Source of the DNA: Alphaproteobacteria bacterium
GTDB lineage: Bacteria > Pseudomonadota > Alphaproteobacteria > JAVJVX01
Direction: 5' to 3'
DNA length: 64,000 bases
NCBI GenBank assembly: GCA_040220875.1
Contig: JAVJVX010000003.1
Span: 262,969 to 326,968, forward strand
The position numbers were made by a program, and so were the translations under genes. Positions 17,333 to 26,797 of the stretch are shown here, piece after piece; within the stretch, counting starts at the first letter, position 1; each line of letters begins with the position of its first letter. The notes under the pieces were generated by a model. The model ran no database searches. It was given only the letters and a program-made list of their open reading frames with translations, and was not told the origin of the DNA.

Positions 17333-17815
17333 TCAGCTGACGATCTCCCAGCTCCCGTCGGGCTGCCGGCAGGCAGTGCCATACGCATTCTGGGTTTCGC
17401 CGCCAATCGTAACGGTCTGCTGAAATTCGCGGCAATAACGGCCGTCGTCGGTCCGATAGGTTTCGGTCGGCGTGACCGATCCGGAATGACCCGTGTCGGG
17501 GTTCGACCAGGTGCTCGACGCGCCGGTCCGGTTGGTCTCGAGGGCCGTCTGAGTCGCTCGCGCCGCTTTCTGGCGGTCAACCTCGTCCATGGTCTTGCCG
17601 ATTTCGCTGCCGATCAGGGCGCCCAGCAGTGTGCCCGCGGCGGCGGCCGCGATCTTGCCGCTGCCGCCCCCGATCTGGGAGCCGGCCCACCCGCCGGCAG
17701 CGCCGCCGAGGACCGTGCCGAGGGTTTGTTTTTCCGAGCCGCGCTGGCAGGCGCCAAGGGCCGTGAGGGAGACGAGAACGACGCCGATCGTGGCGATTTT
17801 GGAAAGGCGGTTCAT
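17333..17815 (-). CDS. 17-kDa-antigen-like glycine-zipper outer-membrane lipoprotein
   Basis: A 160-residue lipoprotein precursor. Residues 1-23 form a lipoprotein signal ending in the lipobox LGAC with C23 as the lipidated residue. A glycine-zipper segment (LGGAAGGWAGSQIGGG and AAGTLLGALIGSEIGK, about 36-75) follows, typical of Rickettsia 17-kDa surface antigen relatives. The C-terminal part contains two cysteines and the YRTDDGRYCREFQQT motif seen in this family. The ATG at 17815 has AGAGGAA upstream; a longer open frame to 18640 lacks support. Probably an envelope structural or stress protein. Confidence 0.88.
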   Translation of the reverse strand: MNRLSKIATIGVVLVSLTALGACQRGSEKQTLGTVLGGAAGGWAGSQIGGGSGKIAAAAAGTLLGALIGSEIGKTMDEVDRQKAARATQTALETNRTGASSTWSNPDTGHSGSVTPTETYRTDDGRYCREFQQTVTIGGETQNAYGTACRQPDGSWEIVS

Positions 17816-18097
17816 GGCTTTTGTTCCTCTTCGATGTGGGATCCTGGGGATACCGCGAACGCGAGGCGGTGGGCGGCCGGGCGTGGCGGCGGCGCTTTGC
17901 GTGCCTGAAGGAATCTGCTCAGGGCTTAATAACGGCTCTGGTCTCCTCTTCCGTCTATCGGGTAGAAAAAGAGGCGAAAGACAGGTCAGCCGGATTATGG
18001 GGGGCCGCCCCGAATTCTCCTGACAATCAGGGTCAGCGGCAAATTTGACCAAATCAAGGTAGGCTCGTGTCAATTTCGAGGTAGTCACCGGAATATC

Positions 18098-18730
18098 ATG
18101 TCTATTCCCATGGACGCTAATCCCGTTGAACTCAGCAAGGCCTGGCTCGCTGAGGCCAGGACGGCCGAGCCCTATAATTACGATGCGGCGGCCCTGGCCA
18201 CGGCCGATCAGGCGGGCAACCCGTCGGTGCGGATGGTGCTGCTCAAAGGCCTCGATGAGCGCGGCTTCGTCTTTTACACCAACAGCGAAAGCCGCAAGGG
18301 GCGCGAGCTGGCGGCGCGCCCGCGGGCTTCCCTGTGCTTTTACTGGAAAGCGCTGAAGCGCCAGATCCGCATCGAGGGCACGGTTGAAGTGGTCAGCGAC
18401 CGCGAGGCGGACGCTTATTTCCAAAGCCGTCATCCCGACTCGCAGCTGGGTGCCTGGGCATCGGACCAGTCCCGCATACTGGAGAGCCGTGCCGCACTCG
18501 ATGCGCGCATGGCGGACGTCAGAGACAGATTCAAAGCTGAAACGCAATCGGACCGGGTGCCCCGGCCACCTTACTGGTGGGGCTATCGCATTCGGCCGGA
18601 AAGAGTGGAGTTCTGGGTGGAAGGCCCATCCCGCCTTCATGATCGCGTCCTCTATACGGCCGAGGGCGATCCCGATCCGGCCGGCGCGACCCCGGTGGGC
18701 GGCTGGCTCAGCGAGCGGCTTTATCCATGA
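18098..18730 (+). CDS. pdxH: Pyridoxine/pyridoxamine 5'-phosphate oxidase
   Basis: A 210-residue FMN-dependent oxidase that makes pyridoxal 5'-phosphate from PNP or PMP. It has the substrate/FMN block RMVLLKGLDERGFVFYTN (about 44-61), KRQIRIEGTVE, the SxxPDSQLGAWASDQS-type segment (SRHPDSQLGAWASDQS, near 110-125) and the C-terminal signature RVEFWVEGPSRLHDR with an ending ERLYP. The family length is about 200-220. It overlaps the next gene by four bases (ATGA). Confidence 0.96.
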   Translation: MSIPMDANPVELSKAWLAEARTAEPYNYDAAALATADQAGNPSVRMVLLKGLDERGFVFYTNSESRKGRELAARPRASLCFYWKALKRQIRIEGTVEVVSDREADAYFQSRHPDSQLGAWASDQSRILESRAALDARMADVRDRFKAETQSDRVPRPPYWWGYRIRPERVEFWVEGPSRLHDRVLYTAEGDPDPAGATPVGGWLSERLYP

Positions 18731-19671
18731 CCGATCTGGCCGACGATGCCGGGCCAGGCGATCCCCGCGCCGGCGAGCGGCTGTTGCGCCGGGCCACCTA
18801 TCTGGCGGTCGGCGTCGCGCTGCTCCTGGCCGCGGTCAAGGCGGTCGCCTGGTTCCTGACCGGGTCGGTCAGCCTGCTGTCGTCCTTCATCGACAGTCTG
18901 CTCGACGCGGTGGCTTCGGCCGTGAACCTGATTGCCGTGCGTGAGGCGCTGCGGCCGGCCACCGCCGCCTACCGTTTCGGCCGCGGCAAGCTTGAGCCGA
19001 TGGCCGGTCTGTTTCAGGCGGCCTTTATCAGCGGCTCCGCCTTGCTTCTTTTCTCGGAAGCGATCGAACGCCTGGTGGAGCCTGAACCGATACGGGCCGG
19101 CGGCTTCGGGATCGCCGTCATGTTGTTTTCAATCGTGGCAACGGTTGCGCTGGTATGGTTTCAGCGCCACGTGGTCCGCCGGACAAAATCGCTCGCGATC
19201 AGCGCCGATTCTCTCCACTACACAGGGGACTTGCTGGCCAATTCGGCGGTCATCATCGCCATTCTGCTGACCACCCAGCTGGGCTGGCATATGGCCGATC
19301 CGATTTTCGGACTCGGGATTGCCGGCTACATTCTCTACAATGCGTGGCGGATCGCGGTGCGCGCCTTCCAGATGCTCCTCGATCGTGAGCTCGACGAGGC
19401 GGATCGCGATAAAATACGCGCCATCGCCATGTCCCATCCCGAAGTAATGGCTCTGCACGACCTGCGAACCCGCGCCGCCGGCCCCGACGTGTTTATTCAG
19501 TTTCATCTGGAAATGCCGCCCGACCTGCGCCTGATCAGGGCACATGACATCGCCGATCGGGTGGAGCGAGAGATCTTGCGCGAGTTCCCCAACGCCGAAG
19601 TCATCATTCACGAGGATCCGGCAGGTATATTCGAGCCGCATCAGTCCTTTCTGCGCGACCGCCGGCGCTAG
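18727..19671 (+). CDS. Cation diffusion facilitator family transporter (FieF-like)
   Basis: A 314-residue inner-membrane metal/proton antiporter. Six hydrophobic segments span residues ~20-215, with the metal-site helix SLLSSFIDSLLDAVASAVN (about 54-72) and the second site DSLHYTGDLLANSAVI (about 159-174). A cytoplasmic C-terminal domain follows with VMALHDLRTRAAGPDVFIQF. CDF proteins export Zn(II), Fe(II) or similar ions; specificity cannot be read. Coupling to pdxH by a four-base overlap may simply be operon packing. Confidence 0.93.
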   Translation: MTDLADDAGPGDPRAGERLLRRATYLAVGVALLLAAVKAVAWFLTGSVSLLSSFIDSLLDAVASAVNLIAVREALRPATAAYRFGRGKLEPMAGLFQAAFISGSALLLFSEAIERLVEPEPIRAGGFGIAVMLFSIVATVALVWFQRHVVRRTKSLAISADSLHYTGDLLANSAVIIAILLTTQLGWHMADPIFGLGIAGYILYNAWRIAVRAFQMLLDRELDEADRDKIRAIAMSHPEVMALHDLRTRAAGPDVFIQFHLEMPPDLRLIRAHDIADRVEREILREFPNAEVIIHEDPAGIFEPHQSFLRDRRR

Positions 19672-19689
19672 ACCGGCCGAGGAGGACCC

Positions 19690-20466
19690 ATGACCACATC
19701 CCCCGATCAGCCGGCGCCGGCCCGGAACGCGCCCGGCGTTCAGACCATCGTGCTCACGGGCGCCAGCCGCGGTATCGGCCATGCCACGGTCAAGCGGTTC
19801 AGCCGTCAGGGCTGGCGTATCATCACCTGCAGTCGTGACGCGGTTCCACCCGAATGCAAGATGGACCCGAACTGGGCGCATCATATCTCGGCCGATCTTT
19901 CCGAAGAGGCGGGGATCGAGACTTTTCTCGCGGAGGTGGGCGAGCACCTGGCCGGCGCGCCGCTGCATGCGCTGGTCAATAATGCCGCCGTCTCGCCCAA
20001 GACCCCGTATCAGGAAAGGCTCGGTTGCCTGAACGGTGATATTGCGGAATGGCGGCGAGTGTTCGAGCTGAATTTCTTCACGCCTCTCATTCTGGCGCGG
20101 CGCCTGGCCAAGCCGCTTAGGGAGGGCAAGGGTGTGATCGTCAATATCACCTCGATCGCGGGACATGCGATCCACCCGTTCGCGGGATCGGCTTACAGCG
20201 TATCCAAGGCTGCCTTGTCCGCGCTTACGCGCGAACTCGCGGTCGAGATGGCGGAGCTGGGCGTGCGGGTCAACGCGGTGGCGCCGGGCGAAATCGAAAC
20301 GGAGATGCTGTCGCCCGAAACGGAGGTCCTGATCCCGCGAATTCCGATGCATCGGCTGGGGACGCCGGAAGACGTGGCAGGGACGGTCTATTATCTGTGT
20401 TCGGCCGATGCCGGCTATGTCACGGGTTCGGAGATTTTTGTCACCGGCGGCCAGCACCTGTACTGA
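19690..20466 (+). CDS. SDR family oxidoreductase
   Basis: A 258-residue short-chain dehydrogenase/reductase with the cofactor motif LTGASRGIGHA (about 21-31), NNAAVSP near residue 97, a catalytic serine in NITSIAGHA and the YSVSKAALSALTREL active site (about 176-190), then VNAVAPGEIETEM. Substrate cannot be inferred; the segment CKMDPNWAHHISAD is unusual and may mark a subfamily. It follows the CDF gene by 18 bases with a strong GGAGGA site. Confidence 0.9.
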   Translation: MTTSPDQPAPARNAPGVQTIVLTGASRGIGHATVKRFSRQGWRIITCSRDAVPPECKMDPNWAHHISADLSEEAGIETFLAEVGEHLAGAPLHALVNNAAVSPKTPYQERLGCLNGDIAEWRRVFELNFFTPLILARRLAKPLREGKGVIVNITSIAGHAIHPFAGSAYSVSKAALSALTRELAVEMAELGVRVNAVAPGEIETEMLSPETEVLIPRIPMHRLGTPEDVAGTVYYLCSADAGYVTGSEIFVTGGQHLY

Positions 20467-20482
20467 GGGATGTCCCGGCGCG

Positions 20483-21022
20483 CTACTGCCCGCCCTTGCG
20501 CCGGGCGGCTTCGCAAAGCCAGGCCAGTCGTGCTTCGGCGAAGGCGATTTCGTGATCCAGCCAGGCACCCAGATGGCCGCCGTCGCCGGCATCGCAAGCG
20601 CGCAGATCGGACAGTCGGGCGACCTCGCCCTCGTAAGCCTCTGCCATCAGATCGAACTGTGCCGCCTGCTCTCCGTCCGGCAGCAGGTGAAGGAATCTGA
20701 TCTTGAGTCCCATGACGAGCTTGTTGAGGTCGTTAGCGAGCGGGCGCACGTTCGACCCGAGCAGGCGTATCAGCTCGACCCGCCCGTCGGCCGTGAGCTC
20801 CAGCGGCGCATCTGCCGACTCGTCCCTGGCCGCGACGAAACCCTCGTATTTGAGAAGCTCGATGGACGTGCCCAGCAGTTCGAGCGATGGCCCCATTACG
20901 CGGCTGATGAAATAGCGCACTTCGGCCGCGAGCTCGGCGTAGCTGCGGGGCCCCTGCGTCAGCATGCCAAGCGCTGCCAGCCGGATGGCTTCCGTCGGTA
21001 TGAGCGTATTGTCACGAAGCAT
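20483..21022 (-). CDS. Winged-helix-like protein of unknown function, downstream of hemA
   Basis: A 179-residue soluble protein. The N-terminal half (PTEAIRLAALGMLTQGPRSYAELAA…, residues ~9-80) reads like a PadR/MarR winged helix: a LG-x-L-x-x-GPRSYAEL helix-turn-helix, then a wing ending ELTADGRVELIRLL. The C-terminal half is helical, as in PadR-like proteins with an effector/dimer domain. I recall similar unknown proteins next to hemA in Rhodospirillales, but have not searched. It lies 21 bases downstream of hemA and is probably cotranscribed. Confidence 0.75.
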   Translation of the reverse strand: MLRDNTLIPTEAIRLAALGMLTQGPRSYAELAAEVRYFISRVMGPSLELLGTSIELLKYEGFVAARDESADAPLELTADGRVELIRLLGSNVRPLANDLNKLVMGLKIRFLHLLPDGEQAAQFDLMAEAYEGEVARLSDLRACDAGDGGHLGAWLDHEIAFAEARLAWLCEAARRKGGQ

Positions 21023-21043
21023 TGTCTGTTTGCTCCCGAGTGG

Positions 21044-22258
21044 CTACGCCGCTTTTTCGATCCTGAGCCGTGTCCAGACGTGCTGCAGCGCGTCCACCAG
21101 CTCGTCCATCATGTCGTCGGTGTGAAGCGGGCTCGGCGTAAACCGAAGCCGCTCGGTGCCGCGTGGCACCGTCGGATAATTGATTGGTTGCACATAGATG
21201 CCATGATCGGACAGCAACTCGTCGCTGGCCTGCTTGCAGAGCCGCGCGTCACACACCATCACCGGCACGATATGGCTGGCCGACGGCAGCACCGGAATTC
21301 CGGCGCCCGCCAGCCGGTCCTTCAGCATCTGCGCCCGCTCCTGATGGTGCTGGCGCAATTCATCGTGAGCCTTGAGATGGCGAACGGCGGCGAGCGCGCC
21401 GGCCGCGATGCCGGGCGGCAGGGCTGTGGTGAAGATGAAGCCTGACGCATAGCTTCGCACAAAATCCACCAGGCTGGCGGAGGCCGCGATATAGCCGCCG
21501 ATCACCCCGAAGGCCTTGGCCAGCGTCCCCTGAATGATGTCGATCTCGTCCGCCAGGCCGTCGCGCTCGGCAATGCCACCACCCTGGGGCCCGTAAAGCC
21601 CGACCGCGTGCACTTCGTCCAGATAGGTCAGCGCGTTATAGGTCTTTGCCAACTCGATGAGGTCGCCGATCGGGGCGATGTCGCCATCCATCGAATAGAC
21701 AGATTCGAAAGCGATGATCTTGGGACGGTCCGGATCCGCCGTCGCCAGCAACTCGCGCAGATGCGTTACGTCGTTGTGGCGAAAGACCCTTTTTTCGGCC
21801 CGGCTATAGCGCACGCCGTGGATCATGGAGGCGTGGTTGCACTCGTCTGAAAAAAGGATGCAGTCGGGCAGCAGGCCGCCCAGCGTGCTCAATGTCGCTT
21901 CGTTCGCCATGTAGCCGGAATTGAACAGGAGCGCGGCTTCCTTGTTGTGCAGCGAGGACAACTCCTCCTCGAGCAGCACATGGTAATGGTTGGTGCCGGC
22001 GATATTGCGCGTGCCGCCGGCGCCGGCGCCGGCGCGGTCGATGGCTTCCTTCATCGCCGTCAGCACGACCGGATGCTGGCCCATGCCGAGATAGTCGTTG
22101 GAGCACCACACCCGGATCGGGCGGGTCGCGTCACGGTGGTGATTGACAGCCTTCGGGAAGTGGCCGGCCTGGCGTTCGATATCGGCAAAGACGCGGTAAC
22201 GGCCCTCGCGCTTCAGTGCGTCGATCTTTTCGGCGAAAAACGCCTCATAATCCATCAT
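21044..22258 (-). CDS. hemA: 5-aminolevulinate synthase
   Basis: A 404-residue PLP enzyme condensing glycine with succinyl-CoA to 5-aminolevulinate, the committed step of haem synthesis by the C4 route used in alphaproteobacteria. Key strings: [15 protein letters not shown] near residue 50, [45 protein letters not shown] (about 213-230) and the PLP lysine in [13 protein letters not shown] near residue 248. The start is one of two adjacent ATGs. The 240 bases upstream hold no FNR-type site that I can recognise. Confidence 0.96.
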   Translation of the reverse strand: MMDYEAFFAEKIDALKREGRYRVFADIERQAGHFPKAVNHHRDATRPIRVWCSNDYLGMGQHPVVLTAMKEAIDRAGAGAGGTRNIAGTNHYHVLLEEELSSLHNKEAALLFNSGYMANEATLSTLGGLLPDCILFSDECNHASMIHGVRYSRAEKRVFRHNDVTHLRELLATADPDRPKIIAFESVYSMDGDIAPIGDLIELAKTYNALTYLDEVHAVGLYGPQGGGIAERDGLADEIDIIQGTLAKAFGVIGGYIAASASLVDFVRSYASGFIFTTALPPGIAAGALAAVRHLKAHDELRQHHQERAQMLKDRLAGAGIPVLPSASHIVPVMVCDARLCKQASDELLSDHGIYVQPINYPTVPRGTERLRFTPSPLHTDDMMDELVDALQHVWTRLRIEKAA

Positions 22259-22501
22259 CGATTCGTCCGACCCGTCCGTTTCGTGCCCGCGGCCGTGATT
22301 CCAGGCTGCCCCAGCCCCGAAACCCGGCGGAAATCCATGGCCCGATCCATGGACGGTTTCCCGATTGGCCTAGAGCCTAACTTATAAGGCCAAGGCGCCC
22401 CGGTTCCAATGTTTTGACGCAACAGGGCAAAGATTTGCTTAATTCGGCCAGGTTGTGTCCCGCTGCGCCCCGATTTTGCCGCGTTGGGCCGGCTTTTTTG
22501 C

Positions 22502-23863
22502 CTATTTTGCGCCCATATCGTCGAGACCTTGCGTGAGCCGGTCGAAAAGCGCGTCAATTTGTCCCGGCTCGATGATGAGTGGCGGACAGATGGCCAGAAC
22601 GTCGCCAATGGCCCGAACGATGACCCCGCGCGCCTGTGCGGCCGCTGCCGCCTGGAGGCCCGTCAACGCCTTGGGATCAAAGGGTGTCTTGCCGGCCTTG
22701 TCGGCCACCAGCTCCACCGCGCCGATCAGCCCGACCCCGCGCGCCTCGCCCACGAGCGGATGATCGCCGAGGGCCCGCAAGCGGGCCTGGAAATGCGGGA
22801 TGATGTCGCGCACATGGGACAGGGTGTCCCGCTCCTCGTAAATTTTCAGGGTTTCCAGTGCCACTGCGGCGGAAAGCGGGTGGGCGGAATAGGTGAAGCC
22901 ATGACCAAACACGCCGATTTTCCCGCTTTGCTCGACCAGGATATCGAAAATGTCCTCGGTAATGGCGAGGGCCGAGATCGGCGCGTAGCCGGACGACAAC
23001 GCCTTGGCCATGGTGATCATGTCGGGGCGAATATCGTAAGTCTCGAAGCCGAACTTGTTGCCTGTCCGGCCAAAGCCGCAGATCACCTCGTCGCAGACGA
23101 AAAGCACATCGTGCTTGCGCAACACTTTCTGCACTTTGTCGAAATAGGTTCTGGGTGGGACGATCACGCCGCCCGCCCCCATGACCGGCTCGGCAAAAAA
23201 GGCCGCGACGGTCTCGGGGCCCTCGGCCTCGATCAGCTTGTCCAGGTTTTCCGCCAGCCGCGTCGCGAAGGCCTCCTCGTCCTCGCCTGTCTCGGCGAAA
23301 CGGTAATGGTGCGGGCAGTCGGTATGCAGGATGTTGGCGATGGGCACGTCGAAATCGCGCTGTATGGGCGCCAGCGCCGTCAGGCTGGAACTGGCCACGG
23401 TGACCCCGTGATAGGCCCGCTGGCGCGAAATGATCTTCTTTTTTTCCGGGTGGCCCCGGCCGTTGTTGTAGTACCAGGCGAGCTTGATCGCCGTGTCCAC
23501 GGCCTCGGATCCCGAATTGGCGAAAAAGACCTTCGACATGTCGGCCGGGATATAGTCGATGAGCTTTTCGGCCAGCTCGATCCCGACATCATGCGCCTTG
23601 CTGCCGAAATTATGGTAGTAGGGCAGGGTCTCGAGCTGGCGCGTGGCGGCGGCCACCAGCCGGGGTTCGTTAAAGCCGAGTGACGTGCACCACAATCCGG
23701 CAAGCCCTTCGATATAGGCCTTGCCGTCTTCGTCGAAAACCTCGACCCCGTTGCCTCGGACAACGATGAACGGCCCTTTTTCGAGGTGCATTTTCAGGTT
23801 CGTCTGCGGATGCAGCAGGTTGCGCAGATCGCGGCTGGCGAGAGAATTTCCGGGTTGGGTCAT
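22502..23863 (-). CDS. Class III PLP aminotransferase (omega-transaminase type)
   Basis: A 453-residue fold-type I transaminase. It has the class III signature DEVICGFGRTGNKFGFE followed by the PLP lysine in MAKALSSGYAP near residue 285, plus FANSGSEAVDTAIKLAWYY (about 115-133) and an N-terminal HPQTNL segment. Such enzymes transfer amino groups from beta-alanine, GABA, taurine, putrescine or similar donors to pyruvate or oxo-acids; the exact donor is not readable. It stands alone, with about 240 bases on either side lacking clear genes on this strand. Confidence 0.92.
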   Translation of the reverse strand: MTQPGNSLASRDLRNLLHPQTNLKMHLEKGPFIVVRGNGVEVFDEDGKAYIEGLAGLWCTSLGFNEPRLVAAATRQLETLPYYHNFGSKAHDVGIELAEKLIDYIPADMSKVFFANSGSEAVDTAIKLAWYYNNGRGHPEKKKIISRQRAYHGVTVASSSLTALAPIQRDFDVPIANILHTDCPHHYRFAETGEDEEAFATRLAENLDKLIEAEGPETVAAFFAEPVMGAGGVIVPPRTYFDKVQKVLRKHDVLFVCDEVICGFGRTGNKFGFETYDIRPDMITMAKALSSGYAPISALAITEDIFDILVEQSGKIGVFGHGFTYSAHPLSAAVALETLKIYEERDTLSHVRDIIPHFQARLRALGDHPLVGEARGVGLIGAVELVADKAGKTPFDPKALTGLQAAAAAQARGVIVRAIGDVLAICPPLIIEPGQIDALFDRLTQGLDDMGAK

Positions 23864-24106
23864 GGTGCACCTTGGTTGCTCAACTTTATCAAAATCCCTC
23901 GAGACGTTAGGCCGGGGCGGAGGCCTGCGCCAGCGCTGACATCAAGTGTCAACTCCCCCAAATTGGACACAGGTTTTCCCCCGTTTTTTCCACAAGAATC
24001 TGGCCGCCACGGCAGGCCCCGGCCTTGTTTGAGCCATATTCGTCCGTAGGATTAGTCTCCTGCCAGACACGCTTGCGAATGGTCGGCGAGGGCACGGGAC
24101 AGGGCG

Positions 24107-24280
24107 ATGACAGAATCCGAGATCGATATCGAACGGGCCATGCACGACGCCGAATACCGGCGCCGGATCCTGCCCCAACTCGGCGCCGAGTCGGCGGCCG
24201 TCGCGAAAGCGGCCCCGCAACCGCAAGACCGCTGCGCCGGCTCACCGGCCCACGACGCAAAGGGACCGCCGCGCGACTAG
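24107..24280 (+). CDS. Possible small hypothetical protein (57 aa)
   Basis: An ATG-started frame coding a short acidic-then-polar peptide (starts MTESEIDIERAMHDAEYRRR). The N-terminal 35 residues look like a helical soluble protein and the third-codon positions are GC-rich, as in real genes here. The ribosome site (ACAGGG) is weak. No family recognised. It lies between divergently placed neighbours, so an independent promoter would be needed. Confidence 0.4.
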   Translation: MTESEIDIERAMHDAEYRRRILPQLGAESAAVAKAAPQPQDRCAGSPAHDAKGPPRD

Positions 24281-24327
24281 GCAGCGCTGTCTTTGTGGCG
24301 CGTCCGGGCTCATCCGGCCCGCTGGCG

Positions 24328-25749
24328 TCAGTCCCGGCCATAGGTGTCATCGAGACGCTCGATATCGTCCTCCCCGAGATAGCCGCCCGATTGGACCTCG
24401 ATCAGCTTCAGCGGCACCTTGCCCCGGTTTTCGAGCCGATGGACGGTGCCGATCGGGATGAAGGTCGATTGATTCTCGAACACTTCGAATTCTTTCTCGC
24501 CATTGGTGACATAGGCCGTGCCTGCCACTACCACCCAATGCTCGGCGCGGTGCATGTGGCGCTGCAGGCTGAGCTTGGCGCCGGGCTTGACCATGATCTG
24601 TTTGACCTGAAAACGGGGCCCGTCGTCGATCCCCTGATAGTACCCCCAGGGTCGGTAAACCCGCGTATGGAAGGAGGCCTCCGGCCGGCCTGACCTGCGG
24701 AGGTCCTCGACCAGTTGTTTGACATCCTGGGCATGATCCTTGTGGGCGACCAGCGTGACATCATCGGTAGAGACGATAACAAGATCACGGACGCCCAGCG
24801 CCGCCACCAGCCGCTTGTCCGAGCGGACATAGCTGTCGTGCACATCCCTCAATTGCACATCGCCGAGCACCGTGTTGCCGGCGCTGTCCGTTTCCGCGAT
24901 CTCGGCGAGCGCGGTCCAGGATCCGACATCGCTCCACCCCAGCTCCACCGGCAGGACAGCCGCCCGGTCGGTGCGTTCCATCACCGCGTGATCGATGGCA
25001 AGGCCCGGAATCCGGCTGAATGCGTCTTCGTCCAGGCGGAGGAAGTCGAGATCCTGGCGCCGCGCCGCGAACGCGTCCTGTGCACCGGCAAGGATTGCGG
25101 GCTCGAACCGCTCAAGCTCCTCGAGGTAACGTCCGGCGTCAAAGAGGAACATGCCGCTGTTCCAGCTCCAGTCGCCCTCGGCGAGATAGGACTCGGCCGT
25201 GGCCTGGTCGGGCTTCTCGCGAAATACCGCCACACGCCGGCAGCCCGGTGCCGCCGCCAGTTCCTCGCCCGCCCGAATATAGCCATATCCTGTTTCCGCC
25301 CTGTCGGGCGCGATGCCAAACGTAACCAGCGCGCCGGTTTCGGCCGCGCGCGCCGCCGTTTCGATAGCCCCGAGAAAGGCCTCCTCCTGGCGGATGATAT
25401 GGTCCGAGGGCAGGACAAGGAGCATCGCGTCATCCGCCGTTTCACGCGCGAAAAGCGCGGCAACGGCGATCGCGGGCGCAGTGTTGCGGCCGACGGGCTC
25501 AAGGATGATCGCCTCGGGTGTGATGTCCACCTGACGCAGTTGCTCGGCCACGATGAAACGATGCTCGTCATTGCAGATGACAAGCGGGCGGGAGAAAAGC
25601 CGGGCGTCCGACACCCTGAGGCCGGTGTCCTGCAACAGGCTCCGGTCGGAGACGAGGGGCAGAAGCTGCTTGGGGTAATGGGCGCGCGACAATGGCCAGA
25701 GCCGGCTGCCCGATCCTCCCGACAGGATTACCGGAATAATCGGCGCCAC
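24328..25749 (-). CDS. manC: Mannose-1-phosphate guanylyltransferase / mannose-6-phosphate isomerase
   Basis: A 473-residue bifunctional enzyme supplying GDP-mannose. The N-terminal pyrophosphorylase domain opens with ILSGGSGSRLWPLSR and PKQLLPL; the PSDHII motif is near residue 115. The C-terminal cupin (about 360-470) carries RPWGYY, QIMVKPGAKLSLQRHMHRAE with metal-binding histidines, and HWVVVAGTAYV, typical of type II PMI. GDP-mannose feeds exopolysaccharide or O-antigen synthesis; a partner phosphomannomutase lies at 53.4-54.9 kb. It starts 64 bases after the ABC permease gene and may be read through from it. Confidence 0.95.
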   Translation of the reverse strand: MAPIIPVILSGGSGSRLWPLSRAHYPKQLLPLVSDRSLLQDTGLRVSDARLFSRPLVICNDEHRFIVAEQLRQVDITPEAIILEPVGRNTAPAIAVAALFARETADDAMLLVLPSDHIIRQEEAFLGAIETAARAAETGALVTFGIAPDRAETGYGYIRAGEELAAAPGCRRVAVFREKPDQATAESYLAEGDWSWNSGMFLFDAGRYLEELERFEPAILAGAQDAFAARRQDLDFLRLDEDAFSRIPGLAIDHAVMERTDRAAVLPVELGWSDVGSWTALAEIAETDSAGNTVLGDVQLRDVHDSYVRSDKRLVAALGVRDLVIVSTDDVTLVAHKDHAQDVKQLVEDLRRSGRPEASFHTRVYRPWGYYQGIDDGPRFQVKQIMVKPGAKLSLQRHMHRAEHWVVVAGTAYVTNGEKEFEVFENQSTFIPIGTVHRLENRGKVPLKLIEVQSGGYLGEDDIERLDDTYGRD

Positions 25750-25813
25750 GATCTTTTCCCCCTCTTGTTCTTGTTGCGGGCGGCGGCCGGGCCCGGACTT
25801 TCCGGCGGGTCTG

Positions 25814-26797
25814 CTAACGTCGGCGCAGAAAGTGCCGCCCGGCCCCGCTTTTCACGAAGCGCCCCCCGATACCGGAACGCGGATCCAGGGCATCCTGTAA
25901 CCCGTCGCCCAGGAAATTGAAAGCGATCACGGTCACAAAGATAAAGAGGCCGGGATAAACGGCAAGGGGCGGCGCGCTCCAGATCAGGTCCTGGGCGCTG
26001 GTGAGCATGTTGCCCCAGCTCGCCAGCGGCGGCTGGATGCCCAGGCCGAGGAAGCTGAGGATCGATTCGAACAGGATCACGTTACCGATGGAGAGGGTGG
26101 TGGCCACGATGATCGGCGAGGCCACATTGGGCAGGATGTGGCGAAACATGAGCCGTAAATCGGAGGCCCCCTGGATACGGGCGGCGAGAACGAACTCGCG
26201 TTCACGCAGGCTGAGTGCCGCGGCCCGCACCAGCCGGGCCACCGTGGTCCAGCCCACGAGCGAAATAATCACGACCAGGCGATAGATTCCCGCCGCGGGC
26301 GACTGGGCAAACTCTTCGGTGAGCCCCAGCTTGGTCAGGTCGATCGCGGCCAGCACGATGAGGAGCGGCAGGAGCGGCAGGGCGATGACGCCATCGGTGA
26401 GGCGCATCAGGAAGGCGTCCACGCGCCCCCCGTAATACCCGGCCCAGAGGCCGATGACTGTCCCGAGAACGGCGGCGGCAAGCGCGGCGACGAGCCCGAC
26501 GACGAGCGAAATCTGGCCGCCATACAGAAGCCGGACGAATACGTCTCGGCCCAGCTCGTCCGTGCCGAGGGGGTGCGCCAGGGACGGTCCCTCGAGCCGG
26601 GCGTAGAGGTCGACGCGCGCCACATCGAGCCCCATCAGCACTTCGAGGACCGGCGCCAGGGCGGCCAGGGCGCTGAGGACGACGAGAACGGCCAGGCTCG
26701 CAAGCGCCAGTTTGTGGCGGCGGAAACGCATCCAGAAAATGGCGCGACCGGACAGCCCGGCGCCTGTCAGACCAGGGCTGGTTTCGCGCGCGCTCAC
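25814..26797 (-). CDS. ABC transporter permease, DppC/OppC/YejE type
   Basis: A 327-residue inner-membrane permease with about six hydrophobic segments. It has the N-terminal OppC_N-like region, HPLGTDELGRDVFVRLLYGG (about 96-115) and the cytoplasmic EAA loop near LREREFVLAARIQGASD, ending in FNFLGDGLQDALDPR, which is the usual family close. It overlaps the DppB-type permease gene by four bases. Together with the upstream genes it forms a peptide-type ABC importer. Confidence 0.93.
   Translation of the reverse strand: MSARETSPGLTGAGLSGRAIFWMRFRRHKLALASLAVLVVLSALAALAPVLEVLMGLDVARVDLYARLEGPSLAHPLGTDELGRDVFVRLLYGGQISLVVGLVAALAAAVLGTVIGLWAGYYGGRVDAFLMRLTDGVIALPLLPLLIVLAAIDLTKLGLTEEFAQSPAAGIYRLVVIISLVGWTTVARLVRAAALSLREREFVLAARIQGASDLRLMFRHILPNVASPIIVATTLSIGNVILFESILSFLGLGIQPPLASWGNMLTSAQDLIWSAPPLAVYPGLFIFVTVIAFNFLGDGLQDALDPRSGIGGRFVKSGAGRHFLRRR

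Noticed and set aside
22259-22500. Search for an FNR/FixK or Irr site before hemA
   Set aside because: No TTGAT-N4-ATCAA or Irr-type dyad could be found by eye.
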